A stretch of 64,000 nt of DNA. It comes from Scolanthus callimorphus. Taxonomy: Eukaryota > Cnidaria > Anthozoa > Actiniaria > Edwardsiidae. Shown here piece after piece: positions 55,301 through 64,000 of the stretch. Position numbers and translations under genes: made by a program. The notes under the pieces were generated by a model, which saw only the letters and a list, made by a program, of their open reading frames with translations, was not told where the DNA came from and did no database searches. Position 1 is the first letter of the stretch. Each line of letters starts with the position of its first letter. The DNA lies in the NCBI GenBank assembly GCA_033964015.1, contig CM066922.1, positions 1,132,856 to 1,196,855 of the forward strand, in the 5' to 3' direction.

Positions 55301-58300
55301 TTTCCATAAGATGGCACTTGTTGCCAGCTTTTACTAAAAAATGCCTCATGATGTACGATGTTCCAAAAGTTCGTCTAGTCTAGAGACGCGTTATATTTTT
55401 GTAACAACGCTTGACCAAATAAACTCCACTTATCGGGTCAAACAAAGACTTCTCTTTCTTGTTAATGCTATTAATGAAGTTTTCATATGCATCTTTCCCA
55501 GTCGATTTATATTTCTTACAGTAGAGACATCACTGGCTGTGTCCCTCATGCCCGAGAACTATCAAATTCTTGCTGAAATCCATAAAAGGATTACCCATGC
55601 GCTCTATGGAGCTTACTAGCTTAGCATGTCTATTTGGTCAAGCGTTGTTACAAAAATATAATGCGTTTCTATATGTTACTATTTTTGTGCTGCAATCATG
55701 CTGTTATTTTTTTTCATCCGGGGGTGGCTCTTGATCATGAATAGCAAGGTCTTCGAAACCTGACGCCACTTTTAAGACTAATTAATTCCACTTCGATAAA
55801 CTGGAAATGCATGAGTTCGGGCTTGGGTCTACATGCGAATTTGCCCACTGTACCATGGTCCATTTTCACGTGAATCTCCTTGCGTGAATCTTGAAGGCAA
55901 CGCCCTTTGTTACTGATTTTATGCGATAATGAATCCCATCTTGGTACACTGGAAGTACATGATCAGGGGGGTGTCAAGTATTGTAGAATTGTAGGGTATT
56001 GAATACTCAGTCACGATACAAACTTTCGTGTCTGAACTCAAAAGGCAAGCGTCATTTTCTTATAGTTTAAGGATAATTATTTATTCCATTTCGATAAAAC
56101 TGGAAGTGCATGAGTTAAGGCGTGGGTCTACATGCGAATTTGCCCACTGTACCATGGTACATTTTCACGTGAATTTCCATGCGTGTATCTTTAAAACGAT
56201 ATATAACTGATTATCATAGCATAAATTGCGACGCGATGAGAATTTTTTTCCGTCGGCACGTCGTTTTCCCTGACTGAGACCTTAATTTTCGATATACGTT
56301 TTCATAAGACATGGATTGATGGGCAAACCATGGATCCCTGATCATTGCCGACAGTTCCAGAAAAAAAAAAACCCTATGAAAACCAGTCTTAACAATTCCA
56401 TATTCACAAAAGAAAAAAAGCTCTCTCGTACCCAGAGCTCTCTGGCTCATCTATTCGCAGGGGAGGCTCTGGGGGCATCCAGTTGAGGGCCTTCGTTGAT
56501 TGGCTGATTTTGAATGTTTGGGCATGCGCTTAAAGCCGTTCTCCAAATGGCTCTGTATAAATCTCGCGCATGTGTCAATGGCTGTCACCATAGTGAGCTG
56601 CTGGGTTCGAGAAAAAAAGTAAAAATAGGGGAAAAAGGCAGTTCAATTATTCATATAATTATATAATAGCCCCCTTCCCTCTCGATCACACCTTTTTTGC
56701 GAGAGCAGACGTCTTTATTTACCTTGAGATTTTCTCATCCATTACGTAATTTTCTTACCCAAAACCGGTCAGTAGAATCTGATTGGTTGCGTTTCTCAGT
56801 AAGACGTGCAAGCGAACGATTCCATGACAACGCACGCTCCCCCAAGCAAAAAAAGCGCGCGAAAACTCCCAAACCAGACAACCAGGCGCCACAACTGTTG
56901 AAGAAAGCGTGCGTTGTCTTGGAAACGCTAAATTTTGAGCGAAATATACTTACCCAAATCGGTCAGTAGAATCTGATTGGTTGAGTTTCTCAGTAAGGCG
57001 GGCAGGCGAACGATTCCATGACAGCGCACGCTCCCCCAAGTAAAAAAGCGTGCGAAACTCACAAGCCAGAAAACCAGGCGCCACAACTGTTGAAGGAGGC
57101 GTGTGTTGAAGAAGGACGGCTGAAATTCTCAAAATCCCATATTGCCAGCGCATGGATTATTTTCAAATTTTGACTACTATTTGTCCTAAACTCTATCACG
57201 CCCAGTAAAATAGGACAGTTTGGAAATGAGCGCACGCTTAAATTGGACAAAGTCTGAATGCTATTTAATTAACAGGTGATGTCTGGACTCCATGCTTGCC
57301 CAGTTTGATCTCTGGACAGCATGGAGTCCTATTTTACTGGGAATTATTGAAGGAAGACTGTATAGTCTATTATTTTTATTTTTATTTTAGATGCGTTTCT
57401 TTACTCATCGCTTTTGAAATATGTGTGGAACTACCAAACTGGAACATTTGAGCTCTTAAGGTATGATAGATACTTTTGCTTTGTATTAAAAATAAGGAAT
57501 GGTCAAAAATTATTATTTGGCTACATTCAAATCAGAAAAAAGGTCATAATAATATTATGTTGATTTTGTCTGCACCGTTTTTGCATGATGCAGCCTGTAA
57601 ATGTGATTATTAAATTCAAATTAACTTAAAGTGAAATGTTTACCCATTTTTCGCTCATTTATTTGCTCCATGGTTTTCTGTCTGAAAGCTTCATACACCT
57701 GTAGAACCATTTGCAGTCCTTTTGTTGCGGGGAGTTCAAAAGGACATGAAAGATTGATGTATTTTCAAGCTTGGTGATCTGGGAGTAAAGGGTATTAACT
57801 AAGATCATGGTACGTGTAAATTGTAGGGCCCTTGATCAGAACACAACCATAAGCGCTATATATGAACAAGCACCAGGACTATCAAGTGATGATGCACGAG
57901 ACAGGTACAGTGGACAGTATGGTAACCCTTGACCTTACACACCTACATGTAATAGTGAGCTCCTAGTTGGCACTGTAAATCTGCTAAGACTAAAACCAAC
58001 CCTATATTAGAATATTAGCCATTCCGAATAAATCAGCTAGATCAACTATCGTACAATGAACAGTAAACCAGAGATGGCAACCCGATTGACTAGAAAAGCG
58101 GGAGATTCTATGCGATAATACAAACAACTAGAAAACAGCGCATGTTGAAATAGCGGGAGAAATAACAGTTAATGTATGAAAAATGGTGGAAAAAATTTAG
58201 TGGGAGATGACTGCAGATGAGGCAAAAAAGCGCGAGTCTCCCGCTAAAATCGGCAGAGTTGTCATCTCTGGTAAATACAGCTGTCTACCCTCATCTTTTG

Positions 58301-61300
58301 AATTTTGAGGTGGACTTTTTATTAATTTTGCATGGTCGTGTGACAAATGCAGAGATGCCAACCCCATCGAAAAGAAAGCGGGTGATTTGAACGGAAATAC
58401 AACAACTGTATGATAACTGCCCATGATCAAAATGCGGAAGCATAATGAATTATAAGTTTCGAAAATATAAATCGCCAATATAAGTCGTCACATTAAGAAA
58501 TGAATAATGAATAACGCCTAAAAATCTAAAGGAATAATACAGCTATTCAGCTTACACCCGCGAGACAAATTAAATCGTACTGACAAAATTGATGAAGTTC
58601 ATTCAATAATGACTGTGTCCAAGAGTGTTGGTCTCCACTTCATTAATTTGTCCAGGTTGCTTTGCTTAGGCCTTAGTGTTTTGACATTTGTGATAACAAA
58701 AATACACAGTAATAGAATTAGTTCAGGATAACTAGATAAGTTCCTTAATTTTCCAAAAATTGATGACATATGCAAAATATTTCTTATTAAATATTTGAAT
58801 GTTATCATCTGATGGCAAGTATTTCATTGTTTATTTGATCATAATTTTGAGTAAGTCTGTTGATAGTTAGTCTGTTGATATTGCCTGCAATTTGAGCTAC
58901 AATATTGATTCTCCAGGAAGTTTAATTTTGTTGTTTGTGAAAGGCAGTACCCTGTAACAATCTGATTTCAATGCGAAAGTAAAGAAATGGTTTTCCCCCA
59001 GTCGCTTAGAACTGTTTTCCGGCCATTGAAAATAGGAACTCTCCACTTTGTCTTTTATATATAAAACCTCCTTGGTTGGCCTTTTCGTAGTTGAGGGAAA
59101 AGCTTCGTCAAATATTGAACTAATATCGTGATCTTCAACTTCTAAAATCTCGTTGATATGCTCGAAGTCATTTTGTCCACTGCAAAGTTTTTATGTGCTA
59201 TTGCCAATAACGCACTCGCTCGCTTTGATGTCGCTAGGCAATCGAGCCACACGTGATAAATTTTAACCAACGGGGTGCGCGGATTTTTTTTAGTGAACAA
59301 ATATTGTATACACCAATTTCAAAATGGCTGCACCATCACAACTGTCTGTTGAAACCCACGATGTGTCATGGGAGAAATATAAGAACGAACTTTTCGTGCT
59401 AAATGTGCAAAATTGATAGTGAGCGATGTGTTGTAGAATCATTTGGCGGTAGCAGTATGGCTAGTTATCCTAAAGATAGTCATATTTTTATTTTGGTATA
59501 CGTATTTGCTCTCATGACGCATATTTAACCATTATCCTGCGAGATTGCACAGAATATCGTCTGATACTTAGCCGACGAGGGACGAAGTCCCGAGTTGGCT
59601 AAAATCAGACGATATTCTGCAAAATCGAGCAGGATAATGGTTTTATTATTCAGCACATCGATAGCACAAACCCCCCCGAAAAAAATGACTTTTGTGTATT
59701 ATTTACGAGCTCAAAACATCATATTTTCCTCAGAGACGGATATCGCAGGATAGCTGTCATGTACAGAAGACAGCTATTGGCGTTCCAATGACCATATTTG
59801 GGCAGTGCATCGATTTGCTGAATAATAATTGGGGATATTTGTTCTGCTTGACCTATTTTAGCGCTTTTCTCCTGATTCAGGTTATTGGTGTTTGGGGCTA
59901 ATGTCATTGATGTCAATGTCAAATCATATGGACGTCTTTTCCTTGAAGAGGTAAAGTAGGAATTTCTAGGCATGTCTGCATTTTTTTGTAATTCTGTGAA
60001 CTCTGATGTAACAGTCAAACCGTGTCTAGCGGCTTCCTTCGATCGCACAACTAACACTTAGCAGCTTAGCAACGATGAGCTTCATTCAGAGGTTTTCCAA
60101 AAGCTACCGGGTTGCTTAGATGTTTGATTCAGGGAACTATTTGAAAACACAATTAACTAGTTGGTTCAGAGTTCGCAGAAACAATCTCCACTTTACACGC
60201 GCGCTTTTCACTGCAACTCGCAACGAAACAAATATTGTGTTGCGAGTTGCAAGAAAAAACTGACTCGTGTAACATTGCCTTTACACGCTTGTCATATTTT
60301 TCGCAATTTGCAATGCACCCAGACCACAGTAAAATTACAGCATGCTTTCAAAATCAAACGCACTGATTGGCTTATTTAGGGAACCCATTGCGCGATAAAT
60401 GCGCCGAAAATGTTATACATGTAGCAACTTGTCTCGCAACGTTACGAAGCGCAGAGCTCGGTTCTACATTTTCTGCAACTCCCAACGCAACAAAATATTG
60501 CACTGCAGGGGGATGTTACACACGCAACAGGGATGTTTTGCTGCAACTCGCAATAAATAGTGTCCTGCGAGTTACAAAAAATTGCCACGTGTAACATGGC
60601 CTTTACTTTGTAATATATTTTCGATTCAATAGACCAAATCGGCTAACGGTGTTTACATCATGTTGCCACCCAATTCAGATCATGTGATGATTCCTTTGGG
60701 TCGTTACAATTGTCGAATTGTTCTCACTCGACCGAGTGCACGAGTGTATGTGCAGAACTAACAAAAGTATCCACCAAAGGAATCATCACATGATCTGAAT
60801 TGGGTGGCAACAAGATGTAAACACCGTTAGCCGATTTTGTCTATTTAACAATTAGACCTCAAGGCCGAATGTGCTATGATGAATAGACCATGAGGCCGAA
60901 GGCCGAATGGTCTATTGATATCATAGCACATGAGGACGAGAGGTCTAATTGTTTTAGTATAAACCAACTAGTTGGTCGGTTTTGGCAACGAATGCCATCA
61001 TTTTATGTTGAAAAAATCAAGTTTTCTTGCAAAGAAGGGTGGTGGTTTTGCCAGACACGGTCTATCACTAATAGACCAATAGTAGCTCAGCCAATCAGAA
61101 TGCAGGATTTGTAATAGACCATTAGTTGGTTTATACTAAAGCTACATGTATTAGTCTGCATTTTTTGTAAATCTTGTTTTTTCTATCGCAGGCCTTGGAC
61201 CCTTTCTACATTTTCCAGCTGGCCAGCATCATCTTGTGGAGTTGTGATAACTATTACTACTACGCGGCCACTATTTTTGTGATATCTATGGGGTCGATAT

Positions 61301-63909
61301 GCATTAGTGTCTATCAAACACGACAGGTATCAAAACCCATATTAAAAAAGCGTCCTGGAGTAAATGGATAATGGTGGACAAAAGTTGTTGAGAACCCAAT
61401 GGCGTTAAGAGCCTTTCGGCTAAAATTCGCTTTTCCAAAATGCTTACGGTCCCCACCTCTCTCCCTTTAGCCACTGGCTAAAAGCGGAGCTCCTGGTTAT
61501 AGAATTTTCTGTGTGAATGAAAGGCATTCCCAGCTGGAGTTGGGGTTAAAGGCCCATCACCAACCGGGGAGCCTTTGCGGACTCTTAGCCAATCAGAGCA
61601 CCCGAAAAACAATGGATCAATTTGAAAACAAAGGAAAACGGGGCGCAAAGGCTCCCGGTTGATGATGGGCCTTTAAAGTAAGTTTTGGCAGTTCCAAAAA
61701 ACGTTGTGTGTGTGTGTGTGGGGGGGGGGGGGGAGTGTTGAGAGTGTTGAGGAATAAGAGGTCAATGTCGAAGTGTCTCAACACTTTTGTCCGCCATTAT
61801 AGATGGAACCCCAAACATATACTATTTATTGCTTCATATTGAAGGCTTCATAGCCAAATAACATTGAGCAACGAGCAACGCTCAGTGATACGTCCAGAAC
61901 AACTCGTTGCGGATAACCGGTTACGCACCGGTTTTGCGTGCGCAGTTGAATGGCTATCCGGTGGTGCGAAAGCCAAAACATGTACGTTTTCTAGTGAATG
62001 TTGAAAAGAAAAGAAAACGTTTTTCGTTTGTCGCATAACGAAGGCGAGGCATCATAGAAGCCAATACATATAACTCATAACTCAACACATTTTACTCGTT
62101 AATCGCATTTTTCCTCACCCCTGAGGGGCTCGGACAAATGCGTCCGCAATTCGTCAAATATCCGCCCGTACTACATGAAAAAAAAACATCTAATAACATA
62201 TATGTATTAGCTACAGGTCTGTCGTGCCTCGCCTTTACAGACCTCAGAGAGTAGCCGTGGCCAACTTCAGTTGCTCGCAGAAGTAAATTGTCAAGAACCC
62301 CAACAGGGGCGTAGCCAGGAGGGGAGGGGGAGGAGGGGGTCCTTGGGGTACCCAGGACCCCCCTTTGGAGACGAAGAATACAGTAAACATTAAGGAAAAA
62401 ATCGGTTGTGTCCCCCCCTTTGGGGACGAAAAATACAGTAAACATTAATGTCGTGACCCCCCCCCCCCCCCCCCCCCCTTCTGAGGACCTGGCTACGCCC
62501 CTGCCCAACCATTGCATGCTACGCATTTTTCTGGCTGCCCTATAATGCACGTACCTACGATAACCAGGTAAGAGCAATCCCCCAAATCTTTCACTTTTTT
62601 TTTCTCAGCAACTGGTGGCACTTCGCGATATGGTTGCCCAGTCAGGCAATGTTACTGTCTTGAGGAACACTGGAGGTATGCAAGGCCATGTGATGGTTCT
62701 TCCCCAAAGGCTCTGTAGGAATCCAAATCTTTGGACAACCCCGTAAATTCCAACCTCCCCTGCAATCGTTTTCCTGAGATGTGCATTACTCTGCGAACTC
62801 GCACTTCACATTTCCGAACGCCAACGTTTTGGCTTCCGTCCGTCAAACCTTTCAAGACAGGGACTGTTTCTTTCGTTTGCATTTGATGGTGAAAATTTGG
62901 TTTGAAGCCTAGTCCTTATTAGTGCAAAAAACCTCTCAGATCCTGCGTGAAATCACCCAGAGCTGTTCACTCGTTTGATTGACGGAAGCCAAACCGCGGT
63001 TTGTTAGCTGGCGTAGAGTTCGCAGGATAATGATTCCTGCACGTTCGCGCGAAATTAAAAGATTTCGCGGGAAACATCGCCAGCGTGAAAAACATCTCCG
63101 ACATTCCAAGGAAAACATGCAACATGAACAATTAGGAAAGCAAAAAACAGACGTCTCCCGTCGCGATTTTTGTTTGTTTCTTTTGTTTCTTTGTTGCGTG
63201 CTCATTCAACATTTATTTTTCTTCTCTTGCTAGTCTCCGAGGACATTCCCTCATCAGATCTCGTACCTGGTGACGTCATAGCCATTCCACCACAGGGAGC
63301 AATGATGTACTGCGATGCTGCCCTGATTAGCGGCAACTGTATCGTCAATGAGAGCATGTTAACAGGTGATTCTATTAATTGATTTTTTGCTCTGGGCTGA
63401 AGGAAATGGCTGAAACGTTGTTTTATACTTGTTCTTATACTTTGTTTAAAAGGATCCTAATTCATAACCGCAGACCTGGGACATGACCACCTATGACCAC
63501 TGTATAGACCACTGTACGGATAACAAAGAGCTAGTCGAAATGTTATTATTATTATTGGAAACATCAGCGCATGCTCGATAGGAAACTCGTATGGGGCTGG
63601 CAATGGTCTCTCTCCCCTCCTCTCACTACAGACTGGAAAGACAAGTCGCCTAGGCTAGTGACAATATGGTTGCAATGTCGGTCTCTTCTTACTGATCGTT
63701 TGTTTTAGGTGAGAGTGTTCCAGTGACGAAGACTCCCTTGCCAAGCCATCACCCTCAAGGTCAAGGAAGAATCTCCGCATCACAGGAATTCAAAGAAGAG
63801 TTATACTCCCCAAAAGAGCACAAGAGACACACCCTGTTTAACGGCACCAAGGTTATACAGACCCGATATTATGGGCATGCTAAAGTTTTAGCTGTTGTCA
63901 TTCGAACAG
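46317..63909 (+). CDS. ATP13A: P5B-type cation-transporting ATPase (ATP13A family), 5' half
   Basis: Spliced plus-strand gene, cut by the window end. Exons: 46317-46361 ([18 protein letters not shown]); 48872-48904 ([11 protein letters not shown]); 49154-49288 (first hydrophobic hairpin, [20 protein letters not shown], then [12 protein letters not shown]); 50257-50315; 50647-50674; 51260-51301; 57391-57460 ([18 protein letters not shown]); 57827-57921 ([18 protein letters not shown]); 61192-61326 ([20 protein letters not shown], transmembrane); 62609-62675 ([17 protein letters not shown]); 63234-63365 (actuator domain, [21 protein letters not shown]); 63709-63909 ([26 protein letters not shown]). 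LVPGD, the conserved TGES actuator motif (split across the last intron) and PFYIFQ are diagnostic of P5 ATPases; the N-terminal hairpin is P5B-specific. Family members export polyamines from late endosomes or lysosomes. The phosphorylation site lies beyond the window. About 20 residues before DPFYIF, and a phase bridge before 57391, were not located. Confidence 0.85.
46995..47290 (+). mobile_element. tRNA-derived SINE
   Basis: GGTTGGCTCAGTGTTACGG (A-box type) is followed about 45 bp later by TAGGTTCGACTCAGG (B-box type), the internal RNA polymerase III promoter layout of a tRNA-headed SINE. A repeated AGGACAGAGGAAATT follows, then a unique body (ATCTGAGGTCCTGTCTTGCC, AAGAACCACTAGGGACG). The 3' end is uncertain. 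Confidence 0.55.
47475..48225 (+). repeat. Direct duplication, two copies of about 340 bp
   Basis: 47475-47815 and 47890-48225 align throughout (GTTGGAAAAGATTCACC, GGCTAAGTTCTAATTCAAG, AACCTAAATGGTTCT, CATTCAAGTTTGAACAAAC), separated by about 75 bp. Scattered substitutions show that the duplication is not recent. Confidence 0.75.
49370..49578. mobile_element. MITE, GTGTGGTTCCAG family
   Basis: TGTGTTTCCAGAAATTATCC and the inverted GGATATTTTTTGGAACCACA bound about 209 bp, 80 bp after an ATP13A exon. A GGGGT simple repeat (about 49490-49515) lies inside. Confidence 0.65.
51302..53299. other. ATP13A intron, first part
   Basis: No exon recognised. 51960-52065 has repeated CGCATAATTT / GCGCATAATCC words. 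A TTACACGGTAGTTGGTAACG inverted motif is at about 52812-52832. A small exon bridging phase 0 (51301) to phase 1 (57391) may lie in 51302-57390, but I could not find it. Confidence 0.4.
53300..56195. repeat. Second large foldback element, about 2.9 kb
   Basis: The left arm (about 53300-54245) and right arm (about 55020-56195) are inverted copies. The outer parts are tandem units of about 305 bp (GGGCAAATTCGCATGTAGAC, ACTTCCAGTTTTATCGAAGT, CTGATCATGTACTT). The inner parts are unique (CATGAGGCATTTTTTAGTAA, ATCATGATTGACAGCTG, GGATCCAAGATGGCCGCC). The middle (54245-55020) has no transposase frame. A further diverged tandem unit extends left to about 53015. It sits wholly within an ATP13A intron. 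Confidence 0.85.
55383..55668. mobile_element. MITE nested in the right arm of the second foldback
   Basis: The ends GAGACGCGTTATATTTTTGT and (inverted) GAAACGCATTATATTTTTGT continue through AACAACGCTTGACCAAATA on both sides, a roughly 40-bp terminal repeat. It is flanked by CTA on each side. The left arm shows the uninterrupted site (TAGTCTA...TATATGTTAC), so the MITE came in after the foldback formed. Confidence 0.8.
56769..57110 (+). repeat. Tandem duplication, two copies of about 195 bp
   Basis: CAGTAGAATCTGATTGGTTG, AACGATTCCATGACA, CACGCTCCCCCAAG and CAGGCGCCACAACTGTTGAA occur in the same order at 56769-56920 and 56964-57110. It is intronic, and the open frame across it is incidental. 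Confidence 0.75.
57201..57341. mobile_element. MITE with CCCAGTAAAATAGGAC ends
   Basis: A perfect 16-bp terminal inverted repeat (CCCAGTAAAATAGGAC / GTCCTATTTTACTGGG) encloses 141 bp with GGACTCCATGCT and GGACAGCATGGAGTCC. It ends 50 bp before an ATP13A exon (57391). A relative lies at 1-200. Confidence 0.85.
58067..58272. mobile_element. MITE with ACCAGAGATGGCAAC ends
   Basis: ACCAGAGATGGCAACCCGAT on the left and GTTGTCATCTCTGGT on the right, with AGCGGGAGA / TCTCCCGCT inside both ends. Partial relatives occur at about 58350 (GCAGAGATGCCAACCCC) and 49616-49676 (GGGAGATGAG / TTGGCATCTCCC). Confidence 0.7.
58273..60628. other. ATP13A intron region, no exon found
   Basis: The roughly 20-residue segment expected between the exons at 57921 (phase 1) and 61192 (phase 0) should lie in 57922-61191. 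I did not find it. Repeats here include the palindrome at 59529-59643 and a GCAACTCGCAAC-rich MITE-like patch at about 60170-60605. Confidence 0.4.
59529..59643. repeat. Palindrome of about 115 bp
   Basis: CCATTATCCTGCGAGATTGC at the left and the inverted CAAAATCGAGCAGGATAATGG at the right, with AGAATATCGTCTGAT / ATCAGACGATATTCT inside. The short centre is GCCGACGAGGGACGAAGTCC. Confidence 0.8.
60629..60844. mobile_element. MITE with long, nearly perfect inverted repeats
   Basis: ATAGACCAAATCGGCTAACG, GTGTTTACATCATGTTGCCA and CCCAATTCAGATCATGTGAT are mirrored on the right by ATCACATGATCTGAATTGGG, TGGCAACAAGATGTAAACAC and CGTTAGCCGATTTTGTCTAT. The arms are about 80 bp and the centre about 50 bp. 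Confidence 0.85.
60845..61141. repeat. Two further adjoining palindromes
   Basis: 60853-60951: AATTAGACCTC...GAGGTCTAATT with ATGTGCTATGAT / ATCATAGCACAT inside. 60955-61139: TTTAGTATAAACCAACTAGT / ATTAGTTGGTTTATACTAAA. Three inverted-repeat elements therefore stand end to end between 60629 and 61141, about 50 bp before an ATP13A exon. Confidence 0.8.
61550..61672. mobile_element. 123-bp palindromic MITE flanked by TTAA
   Basis: The ends AGGCCCATCACCAACCGGGG and (inverted) AGGCCCATCATCAACCGGGA lie between TTAA at 61546-61549 and TTAA at 61673-61676, a piggyBac-type target duplication. Relatives are at 35129-35246 and at the window end (63967). Confidence 0.85.
62304..62503. mobile_element. 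MITE with CAGGGGCGTAGCCAG ends, 5-bp target duplication
   Basis: CAGGGGCGTAGCCAGGA and TGGCTACGCCCCTG bound 200 bp. The flanks are a direct CCCAA at 62299-62303 and 62504-62508. The interior has a duplicated ACGAARAATACAGTAAACAT and a long C run. It ends about 100 bp before an ATP13A exon. Confidence 0.85.
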
Positions 63910-63966
63910 GTTAGCCCACACTCGAGTTTGAAAAGACTAAAAAAAGATTAAATCCAACTTTATTTT

Positions 63967-64000
63967 AAAGGCCCACCGCCAATCGCCATCCTTTGCGACC
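63967..64000 (+). mobile_element. Left end of a TTAA-flanked MITE, cut by the window
   Basis: TTTTAAAGGCCCACCGCCAA and CATCCTTTGCG match the start of the element at 61550. The rest lies beyond the window. Confidence 0.55.

Noticed and set aside
55341..55619. 92-residue plus-strand open frame
   Set aside because: It lies almost wholly inside the nested MITE at 55383-55668, with no domain and no splice context.
1..64000. CRISPR arrays, operons or other prokaryotic features
   Set aside because: The regular arrays present (83, 145, 170 and 305 bp) are contiguous tandem repeats without unique spacers, and the genes are spliced, so the DNA is eukaryotic.

Overview
The window is animal (metazoan) nuclear DNA, most likely from an anthozoan cnidarian. 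That placement is an inference from four things: small exons separated by GT-AG introns, cnidarian-style EGF/SRCR and DOMON genes, an intact BEL/Pao retrotransposon, and a very high load of short inverted-repeat elements (MITEs) and foldback structures. Nothing looks prokaryotic.

Layout. (1) 0.8-22 kb, minus strand: two copies of a three-exon gene for a small secreted DOMON-domain protein. The copy at 18425-21388 is intact (230 codons). The copy at 828-5858 has lost one base in exon 1 and is frameshifted. Between them lie a 2,039-codon BEL/Pao gag-pol ORF (8056-14175) with a 3' LTR but no full 5' LTR, an inverted 169-bp copy of its own pol gene fused to a GIY-YIG (Penelope-like) fragment, and several MITEs. 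(2) 21.97-26.17 kb: a giant imperfect palindrome with about 1.7-kb arms and a MITE in only one arm. (3) 26-34 kb, plus strand: a cysteine-rich/EGF/SRCR gene, partial at its 5' end, with a frameshift before its last SRCR domain. Its first recognised exon lies inside a 4.2-kb inverted-repeat-bounded block. (4) 35.8-39.1 kb: MITE-like sequences followed by about 17 copies of a 144-145-bp satellite with higher-order structure. (5) 39.27-45.34 kb, minus strand: a gene I reconstruct by splice phase as a single-pass membrane protein with signal peptide, SEA-like ectodomain, stalk, transmembrane helix and short tail. (6) 46.3 kb to the window end, plus strand: the 5' half of a P5B-type ATPase (ATP13A family), head-to-head with gene 5 and about 1 kb from it. 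Its introns hold a SINE, a second large foldback element (53.3-56.2 kb) with its own nested MITE, and many palindromic MITEs.

The genes do not form a pathway. The coherent themes are secreted or membrane proteins built from phase-1 exons, and repeated evidence of inverted duplication followed by later insertion of small elements. All exon boundaries come from reading splice consensus, phase and protein-family pattern by eye. No alignment or database search was run.
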